DNA of 64,000 nucleotides. Source: Acestrorhynchus altus. Its lineage: Eukaryota > Chordata > Actinopteri > Characiformes > Acestrorhynchidae. The notes under the pieces are model-generated. The model saw nothing but the letters and a program-made list of their open reading frames with translations. It searched no databases and was not told where the DNA came from. Both the position numbers and the translations under genes were made by a program. This document shows positions 14,923-27,989 of this stretch, piece by piece. Numbering within the stretch: the first letter of the stretch is position 1; every line of letters starts with the position of its first letter. The DNA is taken from positions 17,998,047 to 18,062,046 of the forward strand of contig CM067513.1 in the NCBI GenBank assembly GCA_034509495.1, written 5' to 3'.

Positions 14923-17900
14923 ATAATATATAAAGCTTTTTGCTTGTTCTTGCTTGTAGAATATGCTGGAGCGTTTTCACACTTGACCTTATATCCTGAT
15001 CCAGGATTCCTGCATAATTTTTGCTTTTCCTGTTCAAGCACGCTTGATACAACTCATCTTAATTGCCTGGTTTAGTAGACATGTTGGAGCAGGGATATCA
15101 ATAAATTGTGCTGGACTCTAGACCCTAGTTGCCCACAGTATATTTGAGTGTCAAAGCTGTTTAGGGTTCAGGAGTGGTCTATAATTATGCAGCATCTGCA
15201 GCAAGTCTGAAAACCCCCACTTCTGTACCCACACGGTAATGTGCTGGTTAATCTTTTTACATCATACCTCTCCTTTCATGATTCTAAAAAGGAGTAGAAT
15301 CATTAATCCATATTTGCTAAGACATTATGCTGTCTGAAAGGAAACCTGCCATAATGCCCCCTTCCTCAAACAAGCTTGAAATTGGTCCTGATTGTGGACT
15401 TAACTGGACAGACAGGTGTGAAAACGGCCGAAAATATGTTTGTAGAAATGGCAAAATCCTTTGAATGCTTTCCCTTTTTAAAATGAACTGGACTCTGTGA
15501 TCAGACTGAACATATCTTTTAATAATACTTGTATTCCTTTCACCGTATCTCTTATTTTTTTGTTTTCCTTAAAATTATTGCATCTTAACCATCACTCCCT
15601 GGCACAGTGCTCAGTCCCATATATGTTAGGTTTGATAGCAAGTGTAGTATGATGTAAAGTAAGACAATGTAGCTGGCAGTACAATTAATGACTGCTGTTT
15701 TGAAATACAACAATATAATTTTAGCTAAAACACAGTGATTTAAGCTTGTGCAGTATTATGTGCACTGACTGTTGTTAAACAGAACTTCAAATTAATTTGG
15801 GTGGTAATTTAGACAAACGATTATTGTCTTTAGAAATATTGTGATAAATTCACACTAGCATTACAATGGCAAAGTACGACTGTTTAATTATCAGAAATAG
15901 CAATGTTAAATGGTGTTTACAATCTTATTCTTAATAGTTACTGTAAAAAGTTGATGTACAGTATTCAGCAGCATTGTTCATACAATTCATGAGTTCCCCA
16001 TTGGGGAAAAAAAGACTCCACACACAGCTGAATTACCATCATCACTCTCTACAGATGTCTAAAATGTAACAGCCTTAATGTTTTTACAGCCATATGTGTG
16101 TGTTTATTGTGCTGTCCATCACCATGATCTGGTTACATCATTAAACATTGCTATTGCTAATTTTTCATTCCACCGTAAAGGGATATGCATACTGTACAAG
16201 TGCCACAATACAATTACAATACTGCATCATTGTGAGAACTGACGTCCTGCTCCTGAGCTCTCCCATAAGTTGGGAAGTGGAATTTGTGTTTTTTAGCATC
16301 AGTAAAGGACAGGCTTTCACATGCATTTAACAAGCAGAGATACAGTATCATCATACAAAGTGAAAGAATCATGAGTAAAATGATAGATTTACACACACAT
16401 GATTCTGGATTTGCAGGTTCACCAAAGGCCTACTTACCCTGCTTTGCCCATATGTCACACAGTTGTTTGAGTCACTGAGAGCAGTAGTTGAAAGTGTGCT
16501 GGGGGTTGAAAGGTTAAGAATGTTATATGTACTCACTTATGCAAGTATTGTTCTGTCAGTGTTCTAAATTGAAGATGGTATTAATCAAATTTCTTTCTTT
16601 ATTTTGAATTTTGTCCTATTTAGTTTTTTCCACTGATACTCCGGTTATCATGACACCTAAGCGCAAACTTCCCTTAGAGTCTGGACAGAGTTATGGATAC
16701 TCCAACAAGAAGCGCAGGTCCCTCAAGAAGAATCTTGGTCTGGAATTGTTTCCCAGTGCCTTGTTTGGAGGAGGTTCCACACCTGGATCAGGTACAGTTT
16801 TTATATAATTATGTAACAGATCGTAAGACCAGTTGGCATTGTTTGTGGTTGGGTTTTTTGTTTGTCTGTTTTACTGAACTTGTAAGAAATCATGATTTCT
16901 ATTTATTGCATCTGTGGCAGCCACTGGGATCCATTATGATGTAGATGACAGTTTTAGACTCTCCTTACTCTTATTACTAAATGTTGGGTCCAAAAATAAG
17001 CTGCTCAACCACTGTGCTAATGCAAGCCTTATTTTAAATGCCAGAAGTTATGTTAAAAAATATTAGAATATTTGGAATAATGCCACCAGACCCACCAAAG
17101 GGGCCTCTCTCTCTTTTTATTTATTTATTTATTTATTTTTTATTTTTTTTTCTTTCTTTGCCCAGAAGTTATTAATGTCTGTAATTTAATGTAGTACATT
17201 TAACTTTTTAAAAGTTTAACACCACTGGGTGTTTTTTTTTGTTGTTGTTTTTTTTTTTCTTCCCTTTTTTTTTTTTTTTTTTTTACAATAAAATAAATAA
17301 AATTAAAAATGTATTAAATTGCTTGAAGTTAGCCACCCAGTTATTTTTTTAATTTTTTTATTATGCTGAAAGATGTCTCTGAAATACACATTAACGCAAC
17401 CAGTGTGTTAAATTATTCAGGGGAAAAACACCTTTCTATTTTTTCTTTTCCCAGTTCACAGTGCATCTGGAGCTCTCGACTCCTCTCAGAGTGGCATATC
17501 CTCTGTAGGGAGAAGCAGTCGACTGTCAAGTTCTGCAAGGAGAAAGAGCAAAAGGCTGATCCACCGAAATGTCCACCGGTATGTTGCATCACATTTCTGA
17601 ATGGTTTATTAACAGTAATGTTTAAGTAATATTCAGTAACTGTTCATATTTAGTAATTGATATAATGAAAGTTTTTATTGGGGATATCTTTGTTCCTAAG
17701 TAATTGAATTGATAAAAATTAGTGTTTGCAGGAAAAGCACCCATGTTTTACTACAGTCTACAGTGCATCCAGAAAGTATTCGGTTCTTCACTTTATGTTG
17801 CAGCCTTATTCCAAAATGTACACAATAAACCACAATGACAAAGTGAGAAGTTTGTTTAAAATTATACTCAAAGATTTGAGGCTGTAATTGCTGCCAAAGG

Positions 17901-20900
17901 TGCTTCAACAAAGTATCGAGTAAAGGCTATGAATACTTATGTACATTGTTTTTGTGTTATATTTTGAATACATGAATGCAAAGATTTCAAACAAACCTTT
18001 CTAATGTCATTGTGGTGGTTTTCATGTTGATTTTTGAGGGAAAATGTATGTTGCTAAAGTTGGTTGCTAGGTGATTGTTGAGGTGTTACTATGGTGTGTT
18101 TATATACAGTTAGCCAAAAAGGTCATCCATTACGTTTGGTTAAAAATGCTGTTTGCAAAGGCCAACATGTGAGGTGTCCAAACTTTTGACCAAAAGCTGA
18201 TTTCAAGCTTCATCTGGGATGGAGAACAAAGTTTTAAAACCATTTGCATGGGGGGAGATGATGGGTGTGAATAAGAGAACAATTGAGAGCAGTGTATACA
18301 GGGGAATGAACAGTGTCCAAAATTTTCCAGACACATTTCAATGCAATTCAAGTTTGTGCACATTTGAGCAATAAAGAAAAATTATTTTATATACAATATA
18401 TTGTATATATTGATCAGTCAATCATTGTTACTGAAACTTTTCTAGAGCTGGCAATATGTTTTAATATATGTAAGTCATATTAATTTAAAGCTGCAGTTTT
18501 TGAATGTTTGCCTCTGGTGTGACCGTATTGAGTTAGCAAAAAACTATTGCATAGTTCTCTAATGTAATTGAAGACATTTTTAAATTAAGAATGAATGTAG
18601 TAACAAAATATTATAAATCAAGTGAGTTTCACAAACAATCAGGCATTACTGTGCTCATCAGAGGCTTCAGTGAATTGGGATATTACATACGTTTCCAATA
18701 CTTGCCCAATATAAACCAAGATACGGTGTCACACCCTAGACATTTATTTCAGTGACAGGTTCCTGACACTTTTAAAAATGTGTCAGTGAAAAGACTTCTA
18801 ATCTAAAAGGGACATATGCCACATTTATGTATTTATCATGTTCTCTCTAATCTTCAAAAGTAGTAATTCCTGACACCTAGCTCAAGCAAGTCACACCACA
18901 GGACAATTGTGGGATTCTAGTTCATTAAGAAAAAGTTAACGCTCAAATTCTAAAATGTTAAATTCTTTTGAGAATGGTGACAACAGAAGGTTCTGAAAAG
19001 TTATTTTTATTGTTCCTGTTGCTTTTTTTTTTTTATTGTTTAGAATGGAATCTGGGAAGGCTGGATGCTTTTCCCCAAGAGTGACAAAAGAGGCAACAAG
19101 AAAGTCTTTGCGTCTGCGCTTTAGCCTCGGAAAACCCAGCAGAGATTGTGTAAGTCCATCTTCTCAGTCTGCTTCTGCAAGAAACTGCACAATCCAACCT
19201 TAATCAGTGTTTTAACAGTACTGTATAAATTTGCATGTCTGTATGTACAACTTTGCATGATGGCTTTCATGTAATTGTTGGCTGTAACTGATACTAGAAT
19301 CCTGTCAGTAAAATAGTATATAGTAGAATCTTTGATATTTCTATATATATATGTATCTGTGTTTTCACTCTGATCTCTTGATTTGTCTTTGTTTTGTGGA
19401 CCAATTACTTTCCTTTTCAGTATCAAAGGTACTTATTATTGTTTATAAGAACAGAAATGTGCTTTTTTTTTTTTTTTTTACCATATTGGGCTGCGCACTC
19501 GATCACTAATTAATACTAAAAGTAGCTATAGAAAAGAATCAGGTCTGCTATCCAGTCGTAATGTAGAAAGAGAGGAGATTTTATTGTGCTAATATTAACA
19601 GTAAATACAAACTGCTTTTTAAAGTTAGCACAATAGTATTTCCACAGGTAAATATTGCCTTTTGAAAAGTATCTAATTGTGCTTAGCAGGGAAATTGTAA
19701 TTATGGAATGAGTAGGAAGATAATCTGCTTTAGAGAGTGAAAGAACTGGAAATACAGAAGCACACTACTTGTATTAAATATTTGGTAAGAAAAAAAAACA
19801 GATGGTCAAAGGATATACTAACATTGTGTAGTTATTTACAATGTTGCATAAATATTTTCCTGAAGCACTTTTTATGTAAGACAAAGGTACCTAAAAGCAT
19901 GTTTAAATCAGGTGTCAATTCCTGGTATTATATTTTTTTGCCTCTTATTTTAAGTGTTAAAACACTAATTGGAATTGTCACTTTAATTTTGCATGTTGGT
20001 GAATTTGCCTAAAATTGCACATCTTTTAAGACTGATTATTGTATATTAGTTTTTTACATATTCTATAACCTGTGACTACTGAATGTTTTACATTAATAAA
20101 ATATATTGTGAAAGAAAACCACTTTAATATATATAACATGTAATCTTTTTAACATTTTCCATATGTGAACAGTAAGGTGGGTTTGGGTTGTCATAGCCTC
20201 AAAGCATATTTTTTTCTTATATTTTAATACAAATGTAAAACGTGCTTGTTCTAAAATAAATATACATTGGCCAACTCCAGCTTTACTGGTGGTTCTTTGA
20301 AAGTTACTTCCAGAAAATGCCTCAGAACACTTAACACCACATGGTTGTGGCAGACAGTCAGAAGTAAAAAGAAGGTGCCTTTATTCCAACAGAGTGTCAT
20401 TTCACATTCTCTCCCGGCGCCAAAGGGGTCAGAGGTCATTGGTTGGCGTCTAGCGACACAAGAGAGCGTCACCAGTTTTCACTTCACCAAAGATGCTGCA
20501 TTTACTCCAGCTGTTTTGAGAAACACCAATTCAACAGGTCAGTGTTAAACAGTCAGTTTTTTTTGTACTGTTATAAATCATCACAAAAAACCTTTATAAA
20601 ATCCTCTTAATTGGTTCAGCTTAAAATGGGTTTATACAAAATAACTTCTATTGAAATTTAGACACACATTTTCATAATTGTAAAGTGCCACTGACAGATT
20701 GTCGAAAAGAAGTGAAGTTATTGTGTTGCACCCTGATGGAAGTGTCGGACTGCACTATTGAAGTAGTGTCTCTCAGTATGGCATCGGGTCTAATGCAACA
20801 TGCCAGACATCTTGGCATGGAGTTGTGTAGTTTTCTAATGGTGTTCTGCGATTCCTTACCATCCCATGAATATTCTCACTCAGTAGCATCTCTCACATTT

Positions 20901-22866
20901 TCAATTGGGGAGAGGTCTGGTCATGCCACATGATCTTTGTCTTCAATACAAGCTCTTGAGACGGCAGCAGTATGGGGACAAGTGTCCTGTTTGAACAGCA
21001 TATGGTAAGGCCACCGGTCGCAGGACCTCATTAAAGTAACATTTGGCTGTCAGCTTGCTGTAATAAAGACCAAAGTTGATCTTTGGACTGATCATAGTGC
21101 TTCAATGCACTGAGGAAACTAACAAGAAGGTGCACAAAAGTGGGACTTCTCACTGAAGATGTACCAATGCCATTCTGAGTGACTCCATGACCGTGTGGCA
21201 CAACAATCGATTGATTTCTTCTGGGTGCAACGTGTGCGCACACAGATTCGGTCTACCACTGAGAGAATACTGAAAGTTATTCATATTTTTATTATTAATA
21301 TTTTACATCTTCATAATTTGCCTTTAGTTGTTTTTCTCCTGTGTTAATAAAGTAAAACCCAGCTATGGCCATTTCTTCACAGGTTCCAAGTACATTAGTA
21401 AGTCTGAAGACAACCTGCTGACGCCATGTGCCGCTATGAAACCGGGAACCTCTTGGAGTAAGGAGACTCCATCCAGAACACAGGTCTACACCGGAAACTC
21501 ATTTTCAGACACACCCGTGACCACATGCCTGAATTCCACCTTCCACTCAGAACCTGTCATTGTTGTCAGCAAGCCACCTATAGTTAGTAACCTCCCAAAG
21601 AGCCTTTGCTGTGCTACCAGCGCTGAAAGCCTGGCTAGTTCAGAATCTTGCTGTGAGGAGCGCTTTCAAGTGGGTCCTACACTTCTGAGAATAAAAGGAG
21701 GTTTTGACGAGCCAATCAAGGTCTTTCATTCTACTGATAATGATCACACAGAGGAACCCAATAAGGAAATGGATGAAAATGCAAATAAAGCCCTTGATTC
21801 TTCTGAGTCCTCTGTACCTTTAGAAGACCTGCCTGTGCTCTCGGATGAACTAAAGGAAAATTCGAATGAACCACAAAGGTTGGCTGATAATCCTAATGTC
21901 ACCTTTGGACAAATCGAGATAGTTCCCTTGTCTCCTTTGCATATAGACAGTGCTCTGTTTGAGACCGAAGCTGCAGGAAGTTCAGCGTTAGGAAAAAACA
22001 CCACGGAGAGCTCTCGGAGTGTTGAGCACGAAAGCATCTGTTTAAATGAGGACAGCTTAACAGGTCCCGAAAACTGCAGTCGCTTGATCAATGCGCTTGA
22101 CATCCAAAGCCCTGTGGCGTTCCAACTCAACAGCTCTATTGCAGTTCAGTCCACACCTTTCACAGCAAGAGAACAAAAGAGGGAACTCGATGACTCGCAG
22201 ACCAACGATTTTAATGAGCCATCGCTGATAGAAACATCTGAATCTTCAAGTTGGCATGAAGTCTGTACACAGGAGGACAAACAGAGAGAACCCCTTCCAC
22301 CTCTGGTGGAATCGCACCCAGTGAAGGTAGCTGACCATATTCAACGTTTCAACATGCTTACACTCATGTCACCGAAAAACAAAGTGGTTCGACCTCCGCT
22401 GAAGTTTCAGCGGACACCCGTAAGGCAGTCTGTCAGGAGAATCAACTCCCTTGTGAGTCAGAGGAAAGGGGCCCGTACTGGTTGGTGTGCTGCTAGCCGA
22501 GGACCCACCGTCATGAAGGCGTTGAGTTTAGAAAGTGGCTTGTCCAGTGGAACGTCACAACAAGGTCAAGCCACAGTGGATTCCGGCCAGACTGTTGTTG
22601 ATGAGGCAGTTTCTCCAAAACCAGTGACCCCAATAAAGCCAACTGTTTCTTGCACCATTAAGCATTGTGCCCTGGGAGACGTAACCAATACAGTGACACC
22701 CAGGGCAAAAGGTGATTCTCACTCAACAAAAAATGCCCCATCTGACTTTTCCAAAGCTGTCCTGCGCCTGACAACTGACAGAAACACAAGTCACTACAGG
22801 GGCTCACCAAAGAACCCCCTGACTCAGGGTAAACTGCTCTCTGCTATGAAACCTCTAGACCTTTAG
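9048..22866 (+). CDS. arhgap11a: Rho GTPase-activating protein 11A
   Basis: Mitotic RhoGAP expected to stimulate GTP hydrolysis by RhoA-type GTPases during cytokinesis and cell migration. Coding exons: 9048-9176, 10258-10328, 11061-11157, 11254-11510, 14030-14193, 14291-14425, 14585-14659, 16624-16791, 17455-17578, 19044-19149, 20354-20537 and 21383-22866. Splice phases agree, giving 2994 nt = 997 aa (human about 1023). The N-terminus has RLAVVQHLRAMYGIK. The RhoGAP domain covers about residues 47-220, with arginine finger Arg87 in EGLFRKSGS, then AGLLKQFFRELPEPI and NKMDSSNLSVIFAPNLL. The basic, Ser/Thr-rich tail keeps SLRLRFSLGK, EVIGWRLATQES, PLKFQRTPVRQSVRRINSL and the end YRGSPKNPL...KPLDL. 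A second in-frame ATG at 9057 has a better Kozak context and fits the family start (994 aa). The acceptor at 20354 is the least certain junction. Confidence 0.95.
9857..9889. repeat. (TTTA)n microsatellite in arhgap11a intron 1
   Basis: About eight TTTA units. The rest of the intron (9177-10257) shows nothing recognisable. Confidence 0.9.
12000..13677 (+). mobile_element. Degenerate non-LTR retrotransposon (LINE) in arhgap11a intron 4
   Basis: Broken reverse transcriptase reading frames lie in the sense direction. Visible pieces are LFVDYTLAFKTN near 12885, a core motif VKFADNTTIMGLF at about 13123-13160 and VSKTKELRVDFRR near 13240. The catalytic FADD box reads FADN (13130-13141), and stops and frameshifts separate the blocks, so the copy is dead. 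The 3' end is a TGTGATGACAATAAAACTTG tail followed by TTTGATTTTGATTTG repeats ending near 13677. The clade is L2/CR1/Rex-like by motif style, not determined. The left boundary is uncertain; 11820-12000 may belong to another repeat. Confidence 0.8.
14262..14280. repeat. (GT)n microsatellite next to an exon
   Basis: A short GT tract lies directly upstream of the acceptor of the exon at 14291. Confidence 0.85.
14871..14918. repeat. Poly(T) tract in an arhgap11a intron
   Basis: About 48 consecutive T. It could be the tail of a minus-strand retroelement, but no element body is evident to its left. Confidence 0.9.
14965..15430. mobile_element. Inverted-repeat element in an arhgap11a intron
   Basis: The left end GGAGCGTTTTCACACTTGAC matches, on the opposite strand, the right end (GACAGACAGGTGTGAAAACGGCC), sharing CGTTTTCACAC. 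No coding capacity is seen. Probably a non-autonomous DNA transposon. The exact ends and any target duplication were not resolved. Confidence 0.5.
17100..17360. repeat. T-rich low-complexity tract
   Basis: TTTA repeats and several poly(T) runs in the intron before the exon at 17455. Confidence 0.8.
17757..18025. mobile_element. Truncated Tc1-like DNA transposon remnant
   Basis: It starts TACAGTGCATCCAGAAAGTA followed by a block ending GCAGCCTTATTCCAAAATG, a well-known terminal inverted repeat of teleost Tc1-like elements. Inside is the AGGCTGTAATTGCTGCCAAA block found near the 3' end of full copies, followed by TGAATACTTATGTAC. The matching right terminal repeat is missing or highly diverged. 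No transposase ORF remains. Confidence 0.7.
20683..21250 (-). pseudogene. Broken Tc1/mariner-like transposase in the last arhgap11a intron
   Basis: Read on the minus strand, the sequence gives fragments in transposase order: a part like DQSKDQLWSLLQQ (about 21110-21070), EVLRPVALPYAVQTGH (about 21030-20985), then remnants of the DNARPHTA, WP(x)LSP and IENV motifs in shifted frames. These are the catalytic-core landmarks of Tc1-like transposases. Frameshifts and stops interrupt it throughout, so it encodes no product. Confidence 0.65.
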
Positions 22867-23817
22867 GACTAAGGAACTTCACAAGTATGATCTGCATGAT
22901 CAGGCTGACTGCTCTAGCCAATATATTTCCAAATGCTTCATTTACGTCATGACGAGTTTGAGAGCTTGAGGTCTTGTTTTGATTGATTATGGGGAGTGAT
23001 GGTATTTTCCGTGGTGTTTTTGTTTAGAGTTAAACATGTTCAGTCTAATTCTGGTGTCAGTTATGCTTTGGCTGTCAGGAGGTCGTTGTAAAGTTGATGA
23101 CGAGCTTTTTAAGACTTTTGGTTTGTGTATTTCTCTTTTGTTTGCCATCGAAAAGCCTGTTTCACATTCCTACATTTTCTTTTGCATTCATCTCATTGTT
23201 TTAACTGCTGATGTTTTTTTATGGATATCCACAGCCTCATTTTAAATGAACCCTGTTTGATGAAATGTCAGTGGTGGCGTCTTGTTGTTCCCATACATTG
23301 GGGCACATCCTGTAATTTAAAGTCTAGTTAACTTAAAGTTGAGTCTAGGAAGTTGATGCCTGTGTAATGTTGAAGCAACAAAGATGTTCCTTTAAGTGAA
23401 GTTAGCATACAAAAGTGTGAAATTAGTGATTGCGTGTGATCCAGGGAAGGTGAGAAGATTGTCTTAGTTAGCTGTCTGTACTTTGAGTGAGGGTGTATGT
23501 CTGTATGGGCTGAATGGAAGTATGTAACGTGGCAGACTTATTTTACCTTCTATTTATTTTCTGTATTCTGAGCTTAATGGTTAAAGTCTTACACAGTGAT
23601 GTTAATGAAGAAATGGGTTAAAGATACTGATGTACCTCATAATGCTTTGTAAGAATGAAACAGTATTACAAATTCATATCTGAGCTTTCTTAATGTCTTA
23701 TGCATAATGTCTCAGAACTTTGAGCATAAAAATGCCACTTTAAAACACATTTGAGATTGTGAAGTTCTTCTGTGTGCCACAGGGTGGAGCACTGTTTTCT
23801 CAAGCTGTAGGTTTCTG

Positions 23818-23820
<3 letters not shown>

Positions 23821-23862
<42 letters not shown>
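23821..23862. repeat. Poly(T) tract
   Basis: About 42 consecutive T, about 1 kb downstream of arhgap11a, possibly in its 3' UTR. Confidence 0.9.
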
Positions 23863-23863
<1 letters not shown>

Positions 23864-24000
23864 AGCACAGGGGTGATCATGCCAGAATTTATGAATATGA
23901 CTCATTCAATTTCTAAGTCAATTTTAAAAATCCATGAGGAAACCTAGGTAACCACAAGAAATCCAGTTTTGAATATTGATCAAACTACCTGAATTATATT

Positions 24001-24167
24001 ACCGTATTTTTTGGACTATAAGCCGCTACTTTTTTCCCCACGTTTTAAACAATGCAGCTTATAATGAGGTGCAGCTTTTTCTTCATATGTAATTTCCACT
24101 TTATATAAAAAAAACTTTGAGGTTGTGGTTTATATTCTGGTGTGGCTTATAGTCCAGAAAATACGGT
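24001..24167. mobile_element. 167-bp inverted-repeat MITE
   Basis: The ends are 24-base inverted repeats with one mismatch: the left begins ACCGTATTTTTTGGACTATA, and the right end on the other strand begins ACCGTATTTTCTGGACTATA. An internal CAGCTTATA/TATATTC palindrome continues the symmetry. Such ACCGTATTTT..GGACTATAAG elements are abundant in teleosts. The superfamily is not assigned. Confidence 0.8.
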
Positions 24168-25149
24168 AATTGCAACAGCTTCTTAATATGGTAAAGTCTT
24201 CATGCAAGAAGCCAGATTATACGGTTTATCATTTAATGTTTACCATTAAATACATATAAATAAGTATTAGAATTGTTAAATGTGTTGGAGCAGACCCAAA
24301 CACACACTATTTCAAAATGAGCTAGTTTCATCTCACACACTAACCAAGCACACATGATTCACACACTGTCCTGTGACCCATCCAAGATGTTTAGTTCATC
24401 ACTTATATGGTGAAGGTGAAGGACAAAGCACTGTTAGGAACTTTCAGCTTGTTTTAAAGGGTCTGTGACGCACGTCTCTTCTGCGATACATAGTTAACAT
24501 AATTAATTCTATAATATAGGACATATCTTACACTTTTTTTTTTTTTTTCCATTTCCGTTATTCATTTATATATTTTATCACGATTTCCCAACATTTTAAA
24601 GCCTTAAGAATTGTTCACAGTGCCTCTAAGGCTAATATTTATACAATTGAGTTCCAATTGTTTGCCTTGTACTACACTTCAGTCCAAATTTTCTTTTCTC
24701 TCTCTTTGTTAATATGTTGCTCCCCTAAGACTACTGAAAAATACTACTGCATGTGTAGTCACATGTCTCTGACCTGTCCAGCTTGTGACATGGACGCAAT
24801 TAAGCAGCTTGTACTAAAAATGCCATTATTCATTTATTAATATTATCATTCATTACCCATAATTGAAGTCAATTATTGATTTAAGTTTTATGACCCATCT
24901 CTAGATAGTTCTTTGAAAAAACTTTTTTTTTTTGCTTTTATCACGATGGAGCCCAATAATTTATAACTTTAACAAACCCCAAAGAAGGAAGTGCTGGTGA
25001 ATGTCAGGATATTTTAATAGTTTGTGAAAAACGCTCAAATTCAAAATTGTTATATAACAATTTTGAATGTTTATATACTCCCTCAACTTTTACCCTCTTT
25101 ACAGCTTTTATAATCCACTGTTTTCCACTAATACAGTATATAATTTAAT

Positions 25150-25605
25150 TCATAATATTCAGTCACATTATGACCACCTCCCACCTACATTCTTTGATGT
25201 GGTGAAAGTGGACACTCCTTGTAGATGTAAAGTCAGATACAGCATGTGTGTGGTTGGTTGGTTTTCAGTCCAGTGTAACATTTGTAGGGTTAAATCACTT
25301 GCTGCTGTTTAAAAACTCCTGCAGCACTGCTGTGTCTACTCCACTCACTAACACACTGCCATGTCAGTATCATTGCAGAGCAGAGAACGACCAATCATCC
25401 AAATAATACCTACTCTCTGGTGCTCCCGTTGGGTCCTACCACTGATGAACAGGGTGAAAGCAGGTTAATAAAGTATGCAAATAAATGAAAGGACTCATAA
25501 TAATTATAGAACTACAAAGTACTCCGTTATGGTAAGTGGAGTTTTCTCAACTGTGCACAAGGTGTAGAAATGAGGAGGTGGTCCCAGTAATGTGAATCAG
25601 CCTGG
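25150..25605. mobile_element. Non-autonomous DNA element with imperfect inverted repeats
   Basis: The left end contains CACATTATGACCACCTCCC. The right end (about 25575-25605), on the other strand, reads CACATTACTGGGACCACCTC. About 450 bases lie between, with no long ORF. The pattern matches common teleost inverted-repeat elements. Confidence 0.55.
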
Positions 25606-26487
25606 TAATTTAATGTTTAAAGGAGTGAATTAGTTGGATCAGGTGTGCTGGGTGAAGGGAAAGTACTAAAATGTGCTGGACAATGGGCTTCCTGTGTCCA
25701 GATTTGGGACCAATAGTTAAACTGGACAGTCCTCAGTCATTCTTGTATCAAACGCGGTATTGTAGCCTTAAACTATATTTTATTGGATGAATGTACTAAT
25801 GACTAATATAATTAAACACTAGCAAAGGCAAAGTTGCAACCAAAATCTGTAGTATAGACCAGAGGCGGAGCCAGACTCTACTAATTATGTGCTTGGACCC
25901 GCCCCAAACAAACAACTGGACAATTGAAGGCCCAGACAGCCCTTACTGTTCATATCAGGGCTGTCAATCATTTTATTTCTATGTGTAACCCGCCTTCTTA
26001 TATCACAGTACAACATTTAAAAATGGTTTTGTGGGGAAAACAAAAAAATGTGCCGATATTAGCACAGAAAAACCTACTGCTGGAAAGACTGTATAGACCT
26101 GAAAAATGAGACTGAATTTAAGCAGCTTTAAAATAACCAATGAAATATATAGAAATGGGCGGAGCTAATCATCATACTGTAACCAGCAGGGGGCTAGACT
26201 TGAGGCTTTGTATCTGAGAAACATAACTGCACATTTTAGTCATTGATTCCAAAAGTCTGACTGTAATTGTGATCGGTTCCAGAGACACTCATTAAGCTGC
26301 CTGGTGAGACACTGTGGGAAGCCAGGCATCAAGTCACATTGCATTTTCTAGTTTCAGACCCAGCCTTTAATCTCTACCTCTTACTGACTGGTGAGAACAT
26401 GGGCAGCAAGGCATGAAGCCAGTCAGACACAGCCACCATCCAATCAGAATCAGGGAATCCACTCTTTTTGATTATTATTATTAATAA

Positions 26488-26491
<4 letters not shown>

Positions 26492-26546
<55 letters not shown>
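26492..26546. repeat. (TA)n microsatellite
   Basis: About 27 TA units. Confidence 0.95.
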
Positions 26547-26549
<3 letters not shown>

Positions 26550-27048
26550 TGAACTGATTAGTATAAATAAACCCCGCCTCCCTCAGCGGGAGGAGTCACA
26601 GTTCTGGAACCAGAGGAGTTATTTATTTATTTATTTGTTTAGTAAGTTTATTCTCACTGTGTTTAATGGAGGAGAACCAGTCACAGACACAAATATGACA
26701 CAGCATGTTGATAAATGTCACATTTTTAAAGAACCCTAAATAAGAGCTCCTGAGTGACTTTCTCTGAACAGAAGAGTTGCTTTAAGCTCTTAACAAAAGA
26801 TTCTTTGACTTATAGCGATCCCTGATAAATAGAAGAAGCAGGAGGTTCCATCAAGAACCGCTTTTTAAAGGTGTGAGATGTTCAGCATTCATCCAAAAAC
26901 CACTTATTATTATAGACTGCTGATAAATCAATCATCAATGTGATAATAATAATAATCATCATTATTGTTATAATATTTTTTTTATTATTGTTTTTGTCAT
27001 AATAATACTAATTATTATTATTATCATTATTGTTGTCGTTATTATATT

Positions 27049-27054
<6 letters not shown>

Positions 27055-27079
<25 letters not shown>

Positions 27080-27135
27080 ATAATAATAATAATAATAATA
27101 ATATAAAACTAATAATAATATTAATAATAATAATG
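27055..27135. repeat. (ATT)n/(AAT)n inverted tract
   Basis: An ATT run followed directly by an AAT run, able to fold back on itself. Confidence 0.85.
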
Positions 27136-27604
27136 TTGGATTTACTTTAATATGAGAAAAAATCTAGAGGTGAATCCTGTTCAAATGAAAAACATAATGA
27201 ACAGGAAGAAAGAAAGAACAGGTCGCAGAATGAACGCAGATCATCAGCTGATCATTAGTTTGAGAGCAGATGATGAACAGAGATGCAGAAGAAAGACAGA
27301 GCACGTGAGGTGATCTGCTCCTCAGTAATATCATCTGTATGTTCAGCCCAGATTACACCACATATGATCTGATACAAAACGATTATTGACCAACAGAGAC
27401 GCATCTGTACAGCTGGAGTTTGTGAGAACATCTGGGACAGATGTGTTCATGGAGCTCTTTTCAAGCTGTCCAGATTCCCATTCTCACAGTTTCAGAGTCC
27501 GAGCCTGAGAGAGAAAAGCCAGCAGCAGTTCTCGGCCTGTTTTCTCTAGTTTAAAACGGATGAGCTGGAAAAGGTCGAGAATCCCTGGATTAAAAGAAGT
27601 TCCC

Positions 27605-27605
27605 C

Positions 27606-27667
<62 letters not shown>
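27605..27667. repeat. (AAT)n microsatellite
   Basis: About 21 AAT units. Confidence 0.95.
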
Positions 27668-27668
<1 letters not shown>

Positions 27669-27989
27669 TACGTCTGATATCATATATCATGTCTTAAATG
27701 TCTTATTTGTATCCTGGATATTGTATTGGGTAACTTGTACTGTCAGTGACACTCGTGCTTTAGGTGACACTGATAGTATTTAGTGTAAATTAAAAAATAC
27801 AGTTTATATAAAATAGATGCAGAAATGTATTAGTTGTATTTGAGGGCAGAGTTTTCATTTCATTGAAGTCTCATTAAAACACTGTCAGGGTTAATAAATT
27901 AGACTTGATTGTAGTAAATGTGTCCTCAAGTGGAAACTTCATTAAGCGTGAATTAATCCGCTTGTGACTGTTTATGCAAGTTTATTGTA

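Larger units (their letters stand above)
22867..27940. other. arhgap11a 3' UTR and intergenic region
   Basis: The start should be the arhgap11a 3' UTR; no convincing AATAAA was located. The region holds a poly(T), two inverted-repeat elements and microsatellites. Human SCG5 sits in the equivalent interval, but no reading frame here resembles a 7B2/secretogranin V protein. The remainder shows nothing I recognise. Confidence 0.6.

Noticed and set aside
18100..18370. Possible further Tc1-like fragment (GTGTCCAAACTTTTGACC)
   Set aside because: The shared phrase is short and no terminal repeat pair was found.
21744..22130. 128-codon antisense frame within arhgap11a
   Set aside because: Antisense shadow of the long terminal exon; no independent support.
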